DNA of 64,000 nucleotides from Synechococcus sp. CC9902 (GTDB lineage Bacteria; Cyanobacteriota; Cyanobacteriia; PCC-6307; Cyanobiaceae), in NCBI RefSeq assembly GCF_000012505.1, contig NC_007513.1, positions 186,001 to 250,000 on the forward strand. Direction: 5' to 3'. Shown piece after piece: positions 44,154 to 54,098 of the stretch. A program made the position numbers and the translations under genes. Each line of letters opens with the position of its first letter. Position 1 is the first letter of the stretch. The notes under the pieces were generated by a model that saw only the letters and a list, made by a program, of their open reading frames with translations, had not been told where the DNA came from and made no database searches.

Positions 44154-44957
44154 GTGAATTGCCCTCAGGTCTTGCCTGATTTGAAGCGAGTGATTGGGGG
44201 AGAAGGCCGAGCTCTTTTGCAACGCTTCGATCTGCTTCGTCCTCTTGTAGAGCAAATGGTGACGCAGACCGTTCTTGCTGATGTGGAGATTTCGGATCAA
44301 GACCTCGATCAGGCCCGTCTGGAACTCCTGGAACAACGGGGCTATGAGCGGCTTGATCAATGGTCTGAGCTCTTGAATGAGATTGGGCGTTCCCATCAAG
44401 AGGTTGTGGATCGCATGGCCGTTGTGATCCGCCGCCAGTCGTTGATGCATGAACAATTTGGTGCGAAGGCGGAGGCGCGGTTTTTAGACCGCAAACACGA
44501 GCTGGATCAGGTGGTGTACAGCCTGCTTCGACTGGAGAGCAGTTTTCTTGCGCGCGAGTTGTATTTGCAAATTGAATCGGAGGAATCCAATTTCGCCGAT
44601 TTGGCCAAGCGCTATGCCGAGGGGCCAGAGCGCAACACCAACGGCATTGTTGGTCCCGTATCCCTGACGCAGGCTCACCCTGACTTGGTCGAAAAATTGC
44701 GAGTTTCTCAGCCGGGTGTGCTGCTTGAGCCCTTCAAAATTTCTGATTGGTGGTTAGTCGTTCGGCTAGAGCGCTACTCCCCGGCCACCTTCACAGCTGA
44801 GGTGTCAGACCGAATGTGTCGGGAAATGTTTGATGCCTGGGTGAGCGAGCAGGCCGATTCGTGCCTCGAGCAACTGCAGAACGCATCGCATGAAAACAAA
44901 GAATCCATCGATTCCGAGCCGATGACGGCGTTCAGCGACTTCAGCATTTCCAAATGA
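44154..44957 (+). CDS. Parvulin-type peptidyl-prolyl isomerase-like secretion partner
   Basis: 267 aa. The C-terminal part has the parvulin pattern FADLAKRYAEGPERNTNGIVGPV, then a Leu-Val-Glu-Lys-Leu helix and LLEPFKISDWWLVVRLERY, but no signal peptide, so the protein is probably cytoplasmic. The N-terminal helix-rich half resembles SurA-like chaperones. It starts with GTG at 44154 and overlaps the exporter gene by 4 bp. In other cyanobacteria such a gene often sits beside a type I exporter, suggesting it holds or folds a secreted substrate. Confidence 0.78.
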   Translation: MNCPQVLPDLKRVIGGEGRALLQRFDLLRPLVEQMVTQTVLADVEISDQDLDQARLELLEQRGYERLDQWSELLNEIGRSHQEVVDRMAVVIRRQSLMHEQFGAKAEARFLDRKHELDQVVYSLLRLESSFLARELYLQIESEESNFADLAKRYAEGPERNTNGIVGPVSLTQAHPDLVEKLRVSQPGVLLEPFKISDWWLVVRLERYSPATFTAEVSDRMCREMFDAWVSEQADSCLEQLQNASHENKESIDSEPMTAFSDFSISK

Positions 44958-47869
44958 CCCAGGCTTCATCCTTCCCGTTGCTGACCCATCCAGCCTTTAA
45001 CGGTCTGAGTGAAATCGGGTCCAACGACCTTCAACAGGCCACGCGGCTGTTGAAGTTTGAACTTGGCCAGCAGATGTGCGATGCCGAGGTGATCCCTGCA
45101 CGGGTGCTTGTGCTGCTGAGTGGCCAAGCCCGATTGGTGGGGAGACAAATGGGTCGGCTGACCACCGTGGGCAAATTTGGCCCGGGCAGCGTTATTGGAG
45201 CAGCCAGTCTCCTAACAGGATCGGCCTGCGAGAACGTCATTGCTTCCGATGACGTGGTCGCTTGCGCGATTCCGGATCAGGTTTGGTCCGAGTTGTATGC
45301 GTCGGAAGCGTCATTTCGCGCCTGGTGTGACCAACAAGTGTGGCCTCAGGAATTGCTGCAACTTCTGGAACGGTTGGATCGCGGATCGGCTGATGCCGAC
45401 GAATCTCCGTTGGAGCAACTTGAGCAGGCATTGCAGGGGGCTTTGCACTGTGCCCCCACCCCGGAATCGGTGGGTGCGGCGATCGCCGTTGGCCAGTTGG
45501 TGTATGTGACCAGCTGTTGGGGTGAGGCGCGGGTTGGCCAACAACTCGATGCGGCGAGTGTTTTGCCTGAGAGCGACCGATTTGCGTTGCGCTTGGTGGC
45601 CTTGGCTGCTCCGGAGGCCGCTGATAGAGAGGATTCTCCAGCACCCCTTGTGCACGCTGATGCGGTGGAGTCCGCGGAGCTTCTGCCCCCTGTCAGCCGT
45701 TTCAGCCCAGAGCGCAATGTGGTGGACAGCCTTCATCTCATTCGCGCCGACGGTCCGTTGGCGGAAACGCTCGCTTGTTTTCAAATGCTCTCGCAGCTGA
45801 TGAAGTTGCCGTTTCGTCGGGATTCGATCGAAAAGGTCCTTCAAGACAACATTCGTCGCGGCTTGACGCCGAATTTGCAGCTCTGTGGCCAGTTAGCGGC
45901 AAGTCTGGGTCTTCATGTGATGGCGGCCAAGGTGCCTTCGCTGGCCGGCACACGCTTGCAAGTGCCGTCCCTGTTGCCGTGGCAAGGCGGCTTCGCCCTG
46001 GTGGTGGCCAGCAATGAGATGGGGTTACGCCTGGCATCTCCGAAGCATGGTTTGGTGGTGCTTGGCCCGCAGGAGCTTCAAGCGAGTTTCCCGGAGGGTA
46101 TTGATCTGCTTCTGATGGAGCGGTCGAATGCCACGCCCGACCAGAAGTTTGGGCCCGGTTGGTTTTGGCCTGCATTGAAGCGTTATCGCAGCGTCTTGAT
46201 TCAGGTTTTGGCGGCCAGTTTTGTGGTTCAGCTCTTCACCCTGGCCAACCCTCTATTAATTCAGGTGATCATCGATAAGGTGATCACTCAGCGCAGTCTT
46301 GACACCCTTCAAGTTCTGGGAATTGCTTTGGTGGTTGTCACCATTCTGGAGGGAATTTTAGGCAGTCTGAAAACATTTTTGTTCGCAGAAACTACCAATC
46401 GCATTGATCAGCGCCTTGGCGCGGAGGTGATTGATCACCTTCTTCGCTTGCCGTTGGGGTATTTCGACCGTCGTCCCGTCGGAGAACTGGGGACGCGTGT
46501 TGCAGAGCTGGAAAAGATTCGGAATTTCTTGACTGGACAAGCTCTGACAACGATTCTCGATGCCGCTTTTTCAGTGATCTACATCATGGTGATGTTGGTG
46601 TACAGCTGGCTGCTCACCTTGATCGCCCTTTCGGTGTTGCCGATTCAGATCGGCCTCACGCTTCTTGGGGCGCCATTATTTCGCCGGCAATACCGGGCCG
46701 CGGCAGAGGAGAATGCCAAGACCCAGAGCCATCTAGTGGAAGTGCTCACTGGGATCCAAACGGTGAAAGCACAGAACGTCGAAATGGTGAGTCGTTGGCG
46801 CTGGCAGGAGTTTTATTCCAATTACATCGCTCGCACATTTGAGAAAACGATTACTGGCACGGCTCTCAATCAGACCAGCCAGGTACTTCAAAAGATCTCT
46901 CAGCTAATGGTGCTGTGGATCGGTGCCTCCATGGTTCTGAGTGGGGATCTAACTCTTGGTCAATTAATTGCTTTCCGGATTATCTCCGGTTATGTCACCC
47001 AGCCTTTGCTTCGTCTTTCCACGATTTGGCAGAGCATTCAGGAATTAAGAATTAGCTTCGAACGACTCGCTGATGTGATTGATACTCCCCAGGAATCGGA
47101 TGAGGTTGATAAAACAAAGGTCATGCTCCCTCCGCTTCAGGGGCAGATTCGATTTGAAGATCTCAGCTTCCGATTTCGGCCTGGGCAGCCTGAAGTACTG
47201 AAGGACATCAATCTGGAAGTGAAGTCTGGAACTTTTGTTGGGATTGTTGGACAGAGTGGGAGTGGAAAGAGCACGCTAATGAAACTTCTGCCAAGGCTTT
47301 ATGAGCCTGATAGAGGACGAATATTGATTGATGGTTTCGACATTTCTAAGGTGGAATTGTATTCACTCCGTCGTCAAATCGGAATTGTTCCCCAGGATCC
47401 TTTGCTATTTAGCGGCACGGTGAGTGAGAACATTGCGCTCACCAATCCGGATGTGTCGAGTGAGGAAATTGTGCGAGCGGCGCGCCTTGCGAATGCTCAT
47501 GACTTCATTATGGAATTAGCCAGTGGTTACAGCACGCCTGTTGGAGAGCGTGGAGCCAACCTCTCGGGAGGCCAGCGCCAGCGTGTGGCCATTGCCAGAA
47601 CGTTGTTAAGCAACCCAAAATTGTTGGTGATGGATGAGGCGACGAGTGCTCTGGACTATGAAACAGAGCGGAAAGTTTGTGACAACTTGCATGGCAATCT
47701 GAAAGAGCAAACAGTCTTTTTCATCACCCATCGTCTTTCTACGATTCGTCAGGCCGATATGATCGTGATGATGCACCAAGGTGCCGTGGTTGAGGTGGGT
47801 TCCCACGATGATTTGATGAAGCATCGTGGGCGTTATTACGCTCTTTATCGCCAACAGGAGAGTTTGTAA
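44954..47869 (+). CDS. Type I secretion ABC exporter with N-terminal cNMP-binding-like and C39-like domains
   Basis: 971 aa. Residues 1-140 look like a cyclic-nucleotide-binding (CRP-like) beta-roll (FGPGSVIGAASLLTG). Residues 260-400 are a C39-peptidase-like region; the expected Gln/Asp-Cys-Gly is not seen (it reads ETLACFQMLSQLMKLPF), so it is probably inactive, as in HlyB. Helices lie between about 410 and 690. The ATPase shows GQSGSGKSTLMKLLPRLY, NLSGGQRQRVAIARTL and LLVMDEATSALD. Coupled to the parvulin gene by ATGA and 2 bp before the HlyD gene. It likely secretes a large repeat protein through an outer TolC. Confidence 0.9.
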   Translation: MTQASSFPLLTHPAFNGLSEIGSNDLQQATRLLKFELGQQMCDAEVIPARVLVLLSGQARLVGRQMGRLTTVGKFGPGSVIGAASLLTGSACENVIASDDVVACAIPDQVWSELYASEASFRAWCDQQVWPQELLQLLERLDRGSADADESPLEQLEQALQGALHCAPTPESVGAAIAVGQLVYVTSCWGEARVGQQLDAASVLPESDRFALRLVALAAPEAADREDSPAPLVHADAVESAELLPPVSRFSPERNVVDSLHLIRADGPLAETLACFQMLSQLMKLPFRRDSIEKVLQDNIRRGLTPNLQLCGQLAASLGLHVMAAKVPSLAGTRLQVPSLLPWQGGFALVVASNEMGLRLASPKHGLVVLGPQELQASFPEGIDLLLMERSNATPDQKFGPGWFWPALKRYRSVLIQVLAASFVVQLFTLANPLLIQVIIDKVITQRSLDTLQVLGIALVVVTILEGILGSLKTFLFAETTNRIDQRLGAEVIDHLLRLPLGYFDRRPVGELGTRVAELEKIRNFLTGQALTTILDAAFSVIYIMVMLVYSWLLTLIALSVLPIQIGLTLLGAPLFRRQYRAAAEENAKTQSHLVEVLTGIQTVKAQNVEMVSRWRWQEFYSNYIARTFEKTITGTALNQTSQVLQKISQLMVLWIGASMVLSGDLTLGQLIAFRIISGYVTQPLLRLSTIWQSIQELRISFERLADVIDTPQESDEVDKTKVMLPPLQGQIRFEDLSFRFRPGQPEVLKDINLEVKSGTFVGIVGQSGSGKSTLMKLLPRLYEPDRGRILIDGFDISKVELYSLRRQIGIVPQDPLLFSGTVSENIALTNPDVSSEEIVRAARLANAHDFIMELASGYSTPVGERGANLSGGQRQRVAIARTLLSNPKLLVMDEATSALDYETERKVCDNLHGNLKEQTVFFITHRLSTIRQADMIVMMHQGAVVEVGSHDDLMKHRGRYYALYRQQESL

Positions 47870-47871
47870 TT

Positions 47872-49062
47872 ATGAAGTTCAATCCTTTTAAATTTCTTTC
47901 TCCGGTGCCTGATGATGTTCAGCAAGGAGTAACGAATTTCGATGAATCTGTTTTGCAGCAGGGGCGGTTCTGGATGCGAACCGTCACCTGGACTCTGATT
48001 GGTACCACCGTTTTCGGTGTGGGTTGGCTGGCCTTGGCTCGAACGGAAGAAATTGTTGTGGCCAAAGGTCAGTTGGAACCCATCGATTCTGTTCAAGATA
48101 TTCAGATGCCCGTGGGAGGGGTTGTTGAGGAGATTTTGGTGAAGGAAGGCGATTCGGTGAAGGCGGGTCAGGTTTTGATAAAACTCGATACCGAAGCGAG
48201 TGAACAGCAACGAAAAAGTTTGGAGACCTCGATGATATTGAAGCGAGAACAGCTCAATCTCAAGCAGATTGAGCGCCAAAGATATGAGCAGGTGAATAAT
48301 GCTGAAGTTCGAATGTTGGAAAATAATTTGGCATTGCAGACCGAGATCCTCTCTCGTTATATGCAGTTAAAGGCTGCTGGTGCCTTTTCGGAAGTGCAGC
48401 TTCTCACCCAGAAGAACACGGTTGAGGGAACTCGTGGTCGCTTGATGCAAACCAGGGCCGACCGGCTTCGACAGTTGGCCCTCTTGGATCAGCAGATGGC
48501 TCAACTGAATTCTGAGGTTGCTGATATCAGTAGTCGGTTGGCTGAGGCCAGGGTGACGTTGCGTTACCAGCAATTGAAATCACCCCTTGATGGTGTGGTG
48601 TTTGATCTGCAGCCCACGTCGGCTGGTTACACAGCCCAGTCCACTGAGACCGTCATGAAGGTGGTGCCCTTTGGCTCTTTGGAAGCCAGTGTTGAAGTGC
48701 CGAGCAACAAAATTGGTTTCGTGAAGGTTCCCGTGGGATGTCCGAAGCAACTTGCAAATTGTATGAATGCAGATATCAGTATTGATTCTTATCCGGCTAC
48801 TGATTTCGGTATTTTGCCAGGAAAAGTAACGCGAATTGGATCCGATGCTTTGGCTCCTAATCCTCAGGAGCAGCGCCAGGAATTGAGTTACCCAGTTACG
48901 GTCAAGCTTATACAGCAACAATTGCAAATGAAACGTGGTGCGAAGCTTCCACTTCAAGTTGGTATGAGTCTGACAGCCAATATCAAGTTGAGAAAAGTGT
49001 CTTATTTGCAGTTATTGTTGGGCGAGTTCCAGGATAAGGCTGAGTCCTTGCAGCGACTCTAG
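47872..49062 (+). CDS. HlyD-family membrane fusion protein
   Basis: 396 aa. One N-terminal membrane helix (TWTLIGTTVFGVGWLALA), then a biotinyl-lipoyl-like block VVEEILVKEGDSVKAGQVLI, a long coiled-coil segment near residues 105-220, and a second beta domain (LKSPLDGVVFDLQPTSAG). It links the inner-membrane ABC exporter to an outer-membrane channel. It begins 2 bp after the exporter stop, forming a three-gene unit with the parvulin-like gene. An outer-membrane TolC is not in the window. Confidence 0.93.
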   Translation: MKFNPFKFLSPVPDDVQQGVTNFDESVLQQGRFWMRTVTWTLIGTTVFGVGWLALARTEEIVVAKGQLEPIDSVQDIQMPVGGVVEEILVKEGDSVKAGQVLIKLDTEASEQQRKSLETSMILKREQLNLKQIERQRYEQVNNAEVRMLENNLALQTEILSRYMQLKAAGAFSEVQLLTQKNTVEGTRGRLMQTRADRLRQLALLDQQMAQLNSEVADISSRLAEARVTLRYQQLKSPLDGVVFDLQPTSAGYTAQSTETVMKVVPFGSLEASVEVPSNKIGFVKVPVGCPKQLANCMNADISIDSYPATDFGILPGKVTRIGSDALAPNPQEQRQELSYPVTVKLIQQQLQMKRGAKLPLQVGMSLTANIKLRKVSYLQLLLGEFQDKAESLQRL

Positions 49063-49067
49063 AGGGT

Positions 49068-50315
49068 ATGAAAATCTTATTTGTCCATCAAAATTTTCCC
49101 GGCCAGTATCTTCATATTGTCCAACGCTTGGCTAAACTTGGTGGCCATCAATTAGTGGCCTTAGGGATTAATCCATTAGATCAAAGTCGTGAACTTTCAA
49201 GCAGAATTCAGTATTTTCAGTATTCGCTAAGGCGAGGTAATGCCAAAAATGTTCATCCTTTAGTTATGGAAACAGAAGCTAAAGTGATTCGTGCCGATGC
49301 GTGTGCAATGGCAGCTGAGCAGCTTAAGAGTAAAGGTTTTATGCCTGATATTATTTGTGCTCATCCAGGCTGGGGCGAGCCGTTATTCTTAAAAGCAATT
49401 TGGCCCGAAGTCTCTTTACTTTGCTATCAAGAATTTTTCTATAATAATATTGGTTTTGACATTGGTTTTGATCCAGAATTTCAAGACGAATGTGGTTGGT
49501 GGAATCAGGCAAAGCTTGAAATGAAAAATGCTTATTTACATTTAATTCTTGAACAAGCGGACTGGAATATTACTCCCACGCATTTCCAGGCTAGTAGCTT
49601 TCCTGAGAATTGGAGAAAAAAAATAAGCGTGATTCATGATGGAGTCGATACGCAAAAGGCAACTCCAAATCCCTTGGTAAAGCCATTAATGCTCCCTGAT
49701 GGTGTTGTAATTAAACGAGGAGAGCCTGTCATTACATTTGTGAATAGGAGGCTCGAGCCGTATCGCGGATGCCATACTTTCTTGCGCGCAATTCCTGAAT
49801 TGTTGCAAAGATGTCCCGAGGCGCGAATTGTCATTGTTGGAGAAACAACTGGTGTTAGTTATGGTGCGGCTTGTGAGGGTGGTGAGTGGAAAGACCGTTT
49901 CTTATCTGAAATCGAAGGTCAGTATGATCCTTCCAGAGTTCATATAACCGGTTCTTTGCCTTACCACCAATTCATACCGTTGTTGCAAATTAGTGCTTGT
50001 CATGTTTATCTCACATACCCTTTTGTGATGAGCTGGAGCCTTCTAGAAGCGATGGCCTGTGGTTGCGCAGTGGTCGGTTCCGATACGGCTCCAGTGAGAG
50101 AGGTGGTCCGCCACGGAGTGAATGGTTTGCTAATTGATTTTTTCTCTTCTGATGATCTTGCTCAAGCAGTGGCTGAGCTTCTTCAAAATCCCGAACGTGC
50201 ACAAGCTTTTGGAACTGAGGCCCGACGCACCGTTCAGCGCTCCTATGAGCTTGAAGGGTGTGTGACTCGTCAACTGGCTTTGATGGATTTAGTGGCAAGT
50301 CGGAGTCTCAAGTGA
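49068..50315 (+). CDS. GT4-like glycosyltransferase next to the secretion genes
   Basis: 415 aa. KILFVHQNFPGQYLHIVQRL opens the GT-B fold and SWSLLEAMACGCAVVGSDTA is the donor-site E..ACG block, followed by VVRHGVNGLLIDF. It is separated from the HlyD gene by only 5 bp, which links it to secretion, for example as a glycosyltransferase for the exported protein. Similar associations occur around motility exporters in marine Synechococcus. AT content is higher than in hisS just downstream. Confidence 0.85.
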   Translation: MKILFVHQNFPGQYLHIVQRLAKLGGHQLVALGINPLDQSRELSSRIQYFQYSLRRGNAKNVHPLVMETEAKVIRADACAMAAEQLKSKGFMPDIICAHPGWGEPLFLKAIWPEVSLLCYQEFFYNNIGFDIGFDPEFQDECGWWNQAKLEMKNAYLHLILEQADWNITPTHFQASSFPENWRKKISVIHDGVDTQKATPNPLVKPLMLPDGVVIKRGEPVITFVNRRLEPYRGCHTFLRAIPELLQRCPEARIVIVGETTGVSYGAACEGGEWKDRFLSEIEGQYDPSRVHITGSLPYHQFIPLLQISACHVYLTYPFVMSWSLLEAMACGCAVVGSDTAPVREVVRHGVNGLLIDFFSSDDLAQAVAELLQNPERAQAFGTEARRTVQRSYELEGCVTRQLALMDLVASRSLK

Positions 50316-50359
50316 TGACCTACCCGGCAGACTGACCTGTTGATGATGAATTCAGCACC

Positions 50360-51652
50360 GTGACGCAGCTGCAGAGCCTGAGGGGAATGGTGGATTTATT
50401 GCCTCAAGCATTACAGCGTTGGCAGGCTGTTGAATCAGTTGCGCGAACACACTTTCAACGGTCGGGTTTTGGTGAGATCCGTACACCGGTCATGGAACCC
50501 ACGGATTTGTTTTGTCGCGGCATCGGTGAAGCCACAGATGTTGTTGGCAAAGAGATGTACACCTTCAACGATCGTGGGGATCGTTCATGCACCTTGCGTC
50601 CAGAGGGCACGGCATCTGTTGTCCGCGCTGCTTTGCAACATGGGTTGTTGAGCCAAGGGCCTCAAAAGCTTTGGTATGCAGGCCCCATGTTTCGCTATGA
50701 GCGACCCCAGGCCGGACGCCAACGTCAATTCCATCAGATCGGTGTGGAGTGGTTAGGGGCAGCAAGTGCACGTGCCGATGTTGAAGTGATTGCGTTGGCC
50801 TGGGATTTATTGGCTTCCTTAGGCGTTGGTGGTTTGGAGTTGGAATTGAATAGTCTCGGTTCTACGGATGATCGGTGCGCTTATCGCACTGCTTTAGTGG
50901 CCTGGTTAGAGCAACGCTCAAATCTTTTGGATGAAGACTCGCGGGCTCGCTTGAACACCAACCCGCTACGAATTTTGGACTCTAAAAACAAAGCAACTCA
51001 AGCTCTGCTTGATGGGGCTCCAACCTTGGCAAATTCTCTCGCTCCTGAGAGTCGGGAGCGTTTTGAGGTTGTGCAGCAGGGGCTTGCTTCACTTGGAATT
51101 CCATTCCGCCTTAGCCCTCGATTAGTTCGCGGTTTGGACTACTACTGCCATACCGCTTTTGAGATCACCAGTGACCAGCTTGGTGCCCAGGCCACGGTCT
51201 GTGGCGGTGGTCGATACAACGGTTTGATCGGTCAACTAGGAGGACCAGATACCCCAGCTGTGGGATGGGCGCTGGGCATGGAGCGTTTGCTGTTGGTTGT
51301 TGAGGCTGCCGCCAACGCTGATCCTGATGGGGACTCTGCTCGGCTTACAGCTGTGGTCCCACCCAATGCTTATTTGGTGAATCGTGGCGAACAAGCTGAA
51401 AAAGCCGCCCTCATTCTTGCTCGGTCGCTGCGTTGTGCCGGATTAGTGATTGAACTCGACAACTCTGGAGCATCTTTCAGCAAGCAATTCAAGCGTGCTG
51501 ATCGTTGCGGTGCACGTTGGGCTCTGGTGCTGGGTGATGAAGAAGTTGAAAAGGGAGAGGTTCGGATTAAGCCTTTGAGTGATGAGAGTGACGATTTTTT
51601 TCTTGGACTCCATGATCTGACAGGGTTACTTGCCAAGCTAACTGCCATGTAA
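50360..51652 (+). CDS. hisS: Histidyl-tRNA synthetase
   Basis: 430 aa class II aminoacyl-tRNA synthetase. [19 protein letters not shown] opens the protein; motif 2 is [20 protein letters not shown], the histidine-specific block is [16 protein letters not shown], and motif 3 is the region [16 protein letters not shown]-terminal anticodon-binding domain follows. The start is a GTG at 50360. It follows the glycosyltransferase gene by 44 bp and is housekeeping. Confidence 0.97.
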   Translation: MTQLQSLRGMVDLLPQALQRWQAVESVARTHFQRSGFGEIRTPVMEPTDLFCRGIGEATDVVGKEMYTFNDRGDRSCTLRPEGTASVVRAALQHGLLSQGPQKLWYAGPMFRYERPQAGRQRQFHQIGVEWLGAASARADVEVIALAWDLLASLGVGGLELELNSLGSTDDRCAYRTALVAWLEQRSNLLDEDSRARLNTNPLRILDSKNKATQALLDGAPTLANSLAPESRERFEVVQQGLASLGIPFRLSPRLVRGLDYYCHTAFEITSDQLGAQATVCGGGRYNGLIGQLGGPDTPAVGWALGMERLLLVVEAAANADPDGDSARLTAVVPPNAYLVNRGEQAEKAALILARSLRCAGLVIELDNSGASFSKQFKRADRCGARWALVLGDEEVEKGEVRIKPLSDESDDFFLGLHDLTGLLAKLTAM

Positions 51653-51708
51653 TCCAGTCACTGTCCTTGCAGCGCATGGTATTTTCATATGCGAATAGCA
51701 ACTAGTCG

Positions 51709-52668
51709 TTGATTAATTTAGTGACTGGGGGAGCTGGATTTGTAGGCTCGCACCTGACCGATCGTTTGATGCAAGCTGGTGAAGAGGTTATTTGTCTTGA
51801 CAACTATTTTACTGGCAGAAAGACGAATATCAGCAAGTGGATAGGCAACCCTCGATTTGAATTAATTCGGCATGATGTGACCGATCCAATTCAACTAGAG
51901 TGTGATCGAATTTGGCATCTAGCCTGCCCTGCATCGCCGGTTCACTATCAATTTAATCCTATTAAAACTGCGAAGACTAGTTTTTTGGGAACGTACAATA
52001 TGCTCGGACTAGCTCGTCGCGTAGGCGCGCGATTACTCCTTGCAAGTACAAGTGAAGTGTACGGTGACCCTGAGGTGCACCCGCAGCCTGAATCCTATCG
52101 AGGTTGTGTAAATACCATTGGGATTCGGAGTTGTTACGATGAAGGGAAGCGTATTGCCGAAACACTTTGCTTTGATTATCAACGGATGCATGAAGTTGAA
52201 ATTCGCGTGATGCGGATTTTCAATACCTACGGACCTCGAATGTTGCCAAATGATGGTCGTGTTGTCAGTAATTTTATTGTGCAAGCTTTAAGAGGTTCGC
52301 CGCTCACTCTTTATGGTGATGGATCGCAAACTCGTTCTTTTTGTTTCGTTGATGACCTCGTCGAGGGAATGATTCGACTAATGAATGGAAATCATACTGG
52401 CCCAATGAATATTGGTAACCCTGGAGAATTTACGATTCGCCAACTCGCGGAATTGATTCGAGCAAAAGTCAATCCTGATCTTCCTTTAATAGAACGGCCT
52501 CTCCCGGCAGATGACCCATTGCAGCGACAGCCTGTGATCGACTTGGCTCGAAAGGAACTTGATTGGGAACCAAATGTTGCGTTAGAGGATGGCCTTGCCG
52601 TAACTATTGAATACTTTCGTCAGGCGCTTCAGCCTTCTGGATTTCAATCAACTGAGGTGTCAGTATGA
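51709..52668 (+). CDS. UDP-glucuronate decarboxylase (UDP-xylose synthase)
   Basis: 319 aa. [19 protein letters not shown] is the NAD loop, [20 protein letters not shown] is the family block, [18 protein letters not shown] and [15 protein letters not shown] give Thr/Ser, Tyr and Lys of the SDR site. It converts UDP-glucuronate to UDP-xylose. TTG at 51709 is the only start that preserves the full NAD loop; no in-frame ATG exists nearby and GTG at 51721 would cut the fold short. It overlaps the dehydrogenase start by ATGA, making a substrate-product operon. Confidence 0.93.
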   Translation: MINLVTGGAGFVGSHLTDRLMQAGEEVICLDNYFTGRKTNISKWIGNPRFELIRHDVTDPIQLECDRIWHLACPASPVHYQFNPIKTAKTSFLGTYNMLGLARRVGARLLLASTSEVYGDPEVHPQPESYRGCVNTIGIRSCYDEGKRIAETLCFDYQRMHEVEIRVMRIFNTYGPRMLPNDGRVVSNFIVQALRGSPLTLYGDGSQTRSFCFVDDLVEGMIRLMNGNHTGPMNIGNPGEFTIRQLAELIRAKVNPDLPLIERPLPADDPLQRQPVIDLARKELDWEPNVALEDGLAVTIEYFRQALQPSGFQSTEVSV

Positions 52669-54098
52669 TGATTAAGAACATCTGTTGTATGGGGGCTGGT
52701 TATGTAGGTGGCCCGACGATGGCAGTCATTGCTGATCATTGCCCAAATATCCAGGTGACGGTTGTTGATCTTAATCAGCAAAGAATCGATGCTTGGAATG
52801 ATTCAGATTTGAGTCGCCTTCCTGTTTATGAGCCAGGTTTGGACTTTGTTGTTGATCGTGCTCGCGGTCGTAATCTGCATTTCTCTACTGATGTTGATTC
52901 TGCAATAGCAGCGGCCGATATTGTTTTCATATCCGTTAATACACCTACTAAAGTAAAAGGCTTAGGTGCTGGCCAGGCGAGCGATTTGCGATGGGTAGAA
53001 GCCTGCTCTCGCCAGGTCGCGAATGCGGCTCAGGGTCACACAATCGTTGTCGAAAAAAGTACGTTACCAGTGCGCACTGCGGAGACAATTCGCACCATTC
53101 TTGAGGCTTCTCAAGCTCCGCTCCAAGAGGGAGAAGTCCCTAAATCTTTTGCAGTTCTTTCAAATCCGGAGTTCTTGGCAGAAGGTACAGCGATTCGAGA
53201 TTTAGAATGTCCTGATCGTGTTTTGATTGGTGGAGAGGACGACGACTCTATTAATGCTTTGGCTGATGTTTATATGCATTGGGTTGAACCAGCAAAGATT
53301 TTGCGAACCAATCTTTGGAGTAGTGAATTGTCAAAATTAACTGCCAATGCTTTCCTGGCTCAGCGCATCAGTTCGATTAATTCAGTTGCTGCTCTATGTG
53401 AGTCGACCGGTGCTGATGTTCAGGAAGTGGCGCGTGCGATCGGGACTGATAGCCGAATTGGACCAAAATTTCTGCAGTCGGGTCCAGGATTTGGAGGGAG
53501 TTGTTTCCAAAAAGACATTCTCAATCTTGTTTATCTTTGTAGGCATTTTGGCCTCCCTGAAGTTGCAAGTTATTGGGAAAGTGTCGTCGAACTCAATACG
53601 TGGCAGCAGCATCGTATCTCCCGACTGATTGTGCAGCGTTTGTTTGGAACCGTTACGGGCAAGCGTGTGGCGATTCTTGGTTTTGCTTTTAAGGCAGATA
53701 CAAACGACACACGCGAAGCTCCGGCGATTCGTATTGCACTTGATTTGTTGGAAGAAGGGGCGCAGCTTGCGATTCATGACCCGAAAGTTGAGCAGGCCCA
53801 GATTGCGCGTGATTTACGTGAGGCACCCGTTGAGTTAGATCCTGCGACTGGTAAATCTCAAGGCCTTAGTGGTGTTGGTAGTTGGTTGAGTGCTAATAGC
53901 GTTGAGGAGGCTGTAGAAGGTGCAGATGCCGTGGTGCTCTTAACAGAGTGGTCTCAATACAAATCTCTTGATTGGCAAGATCTCTCTCGTCGTATGCGGC
54001 GGCCTGCATGGGTTTTCGATAGCAGAACTATCGTCGACCCCGATCAAGTGCGTTCAGCTGGCCTCAGGCTGTGGTGTGTTGGGAACGGATCCCTTTGA
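52665..54098 (+). CDS. ugd: UDP-glucose 6-dehydrogenase
   Basis: 477 aa. It oxidises UDP-glucose to UDP-glucuronate. [20 protein letters not shown] is the N-terminal NAD loop in the version typical of animal and plant enzymes rather than of enterobacterial Ugd; FVSVNTP-type (FISVNTPTK), and [16 protein letters not shown] follow, and [20 protein letters not shown] holds the catalytic cysteine. The length is also eukaryote-like. It sits between UDP-xylose synthase and an epimerase that would use its product. ATGA coupling with the gene before. Confidence 0.94.
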   Translation: MMIKNICCMGAGYVGGPTMAVIADHCPNIQVTVVDLNQQRIDAWNDSDLSRLPVYEPGLDFVVDRARGRNLHFSTDVDSAIAAADIVFISVNTPTKVKGLGAGQASDLRWVEACSRQVANAAQGHTIVVEKSTLPVRTAETIRTILEASQAPLQEGEVPKSFAVLSNPEFLAEGTAIRDLECPDRVLIGGEDDDSINALADVYMHWVEPAKILRTNLWSSELSKLTANAFLAQRISSINSVAALCESTGADVQEVARAIGTDSRIGPKFLQSGPGFGGSCFQKDILNLVYLCRHFGLPEVASYWESVVELNTWQQHRISRLIVQRLFGTVTGKRVAILGFAFKADTNDTREAPAIRIALDLLEEGAQLAIHDPKVEQAQIARDLREAPVELDPATGKSQGLSGVGSWLSANSVEEAVEGADAVVLLTEWSQYKSLDWQDLSRRMRRPAWVFDSRTIVDPDQVRSAGLRLWCVGNGSL

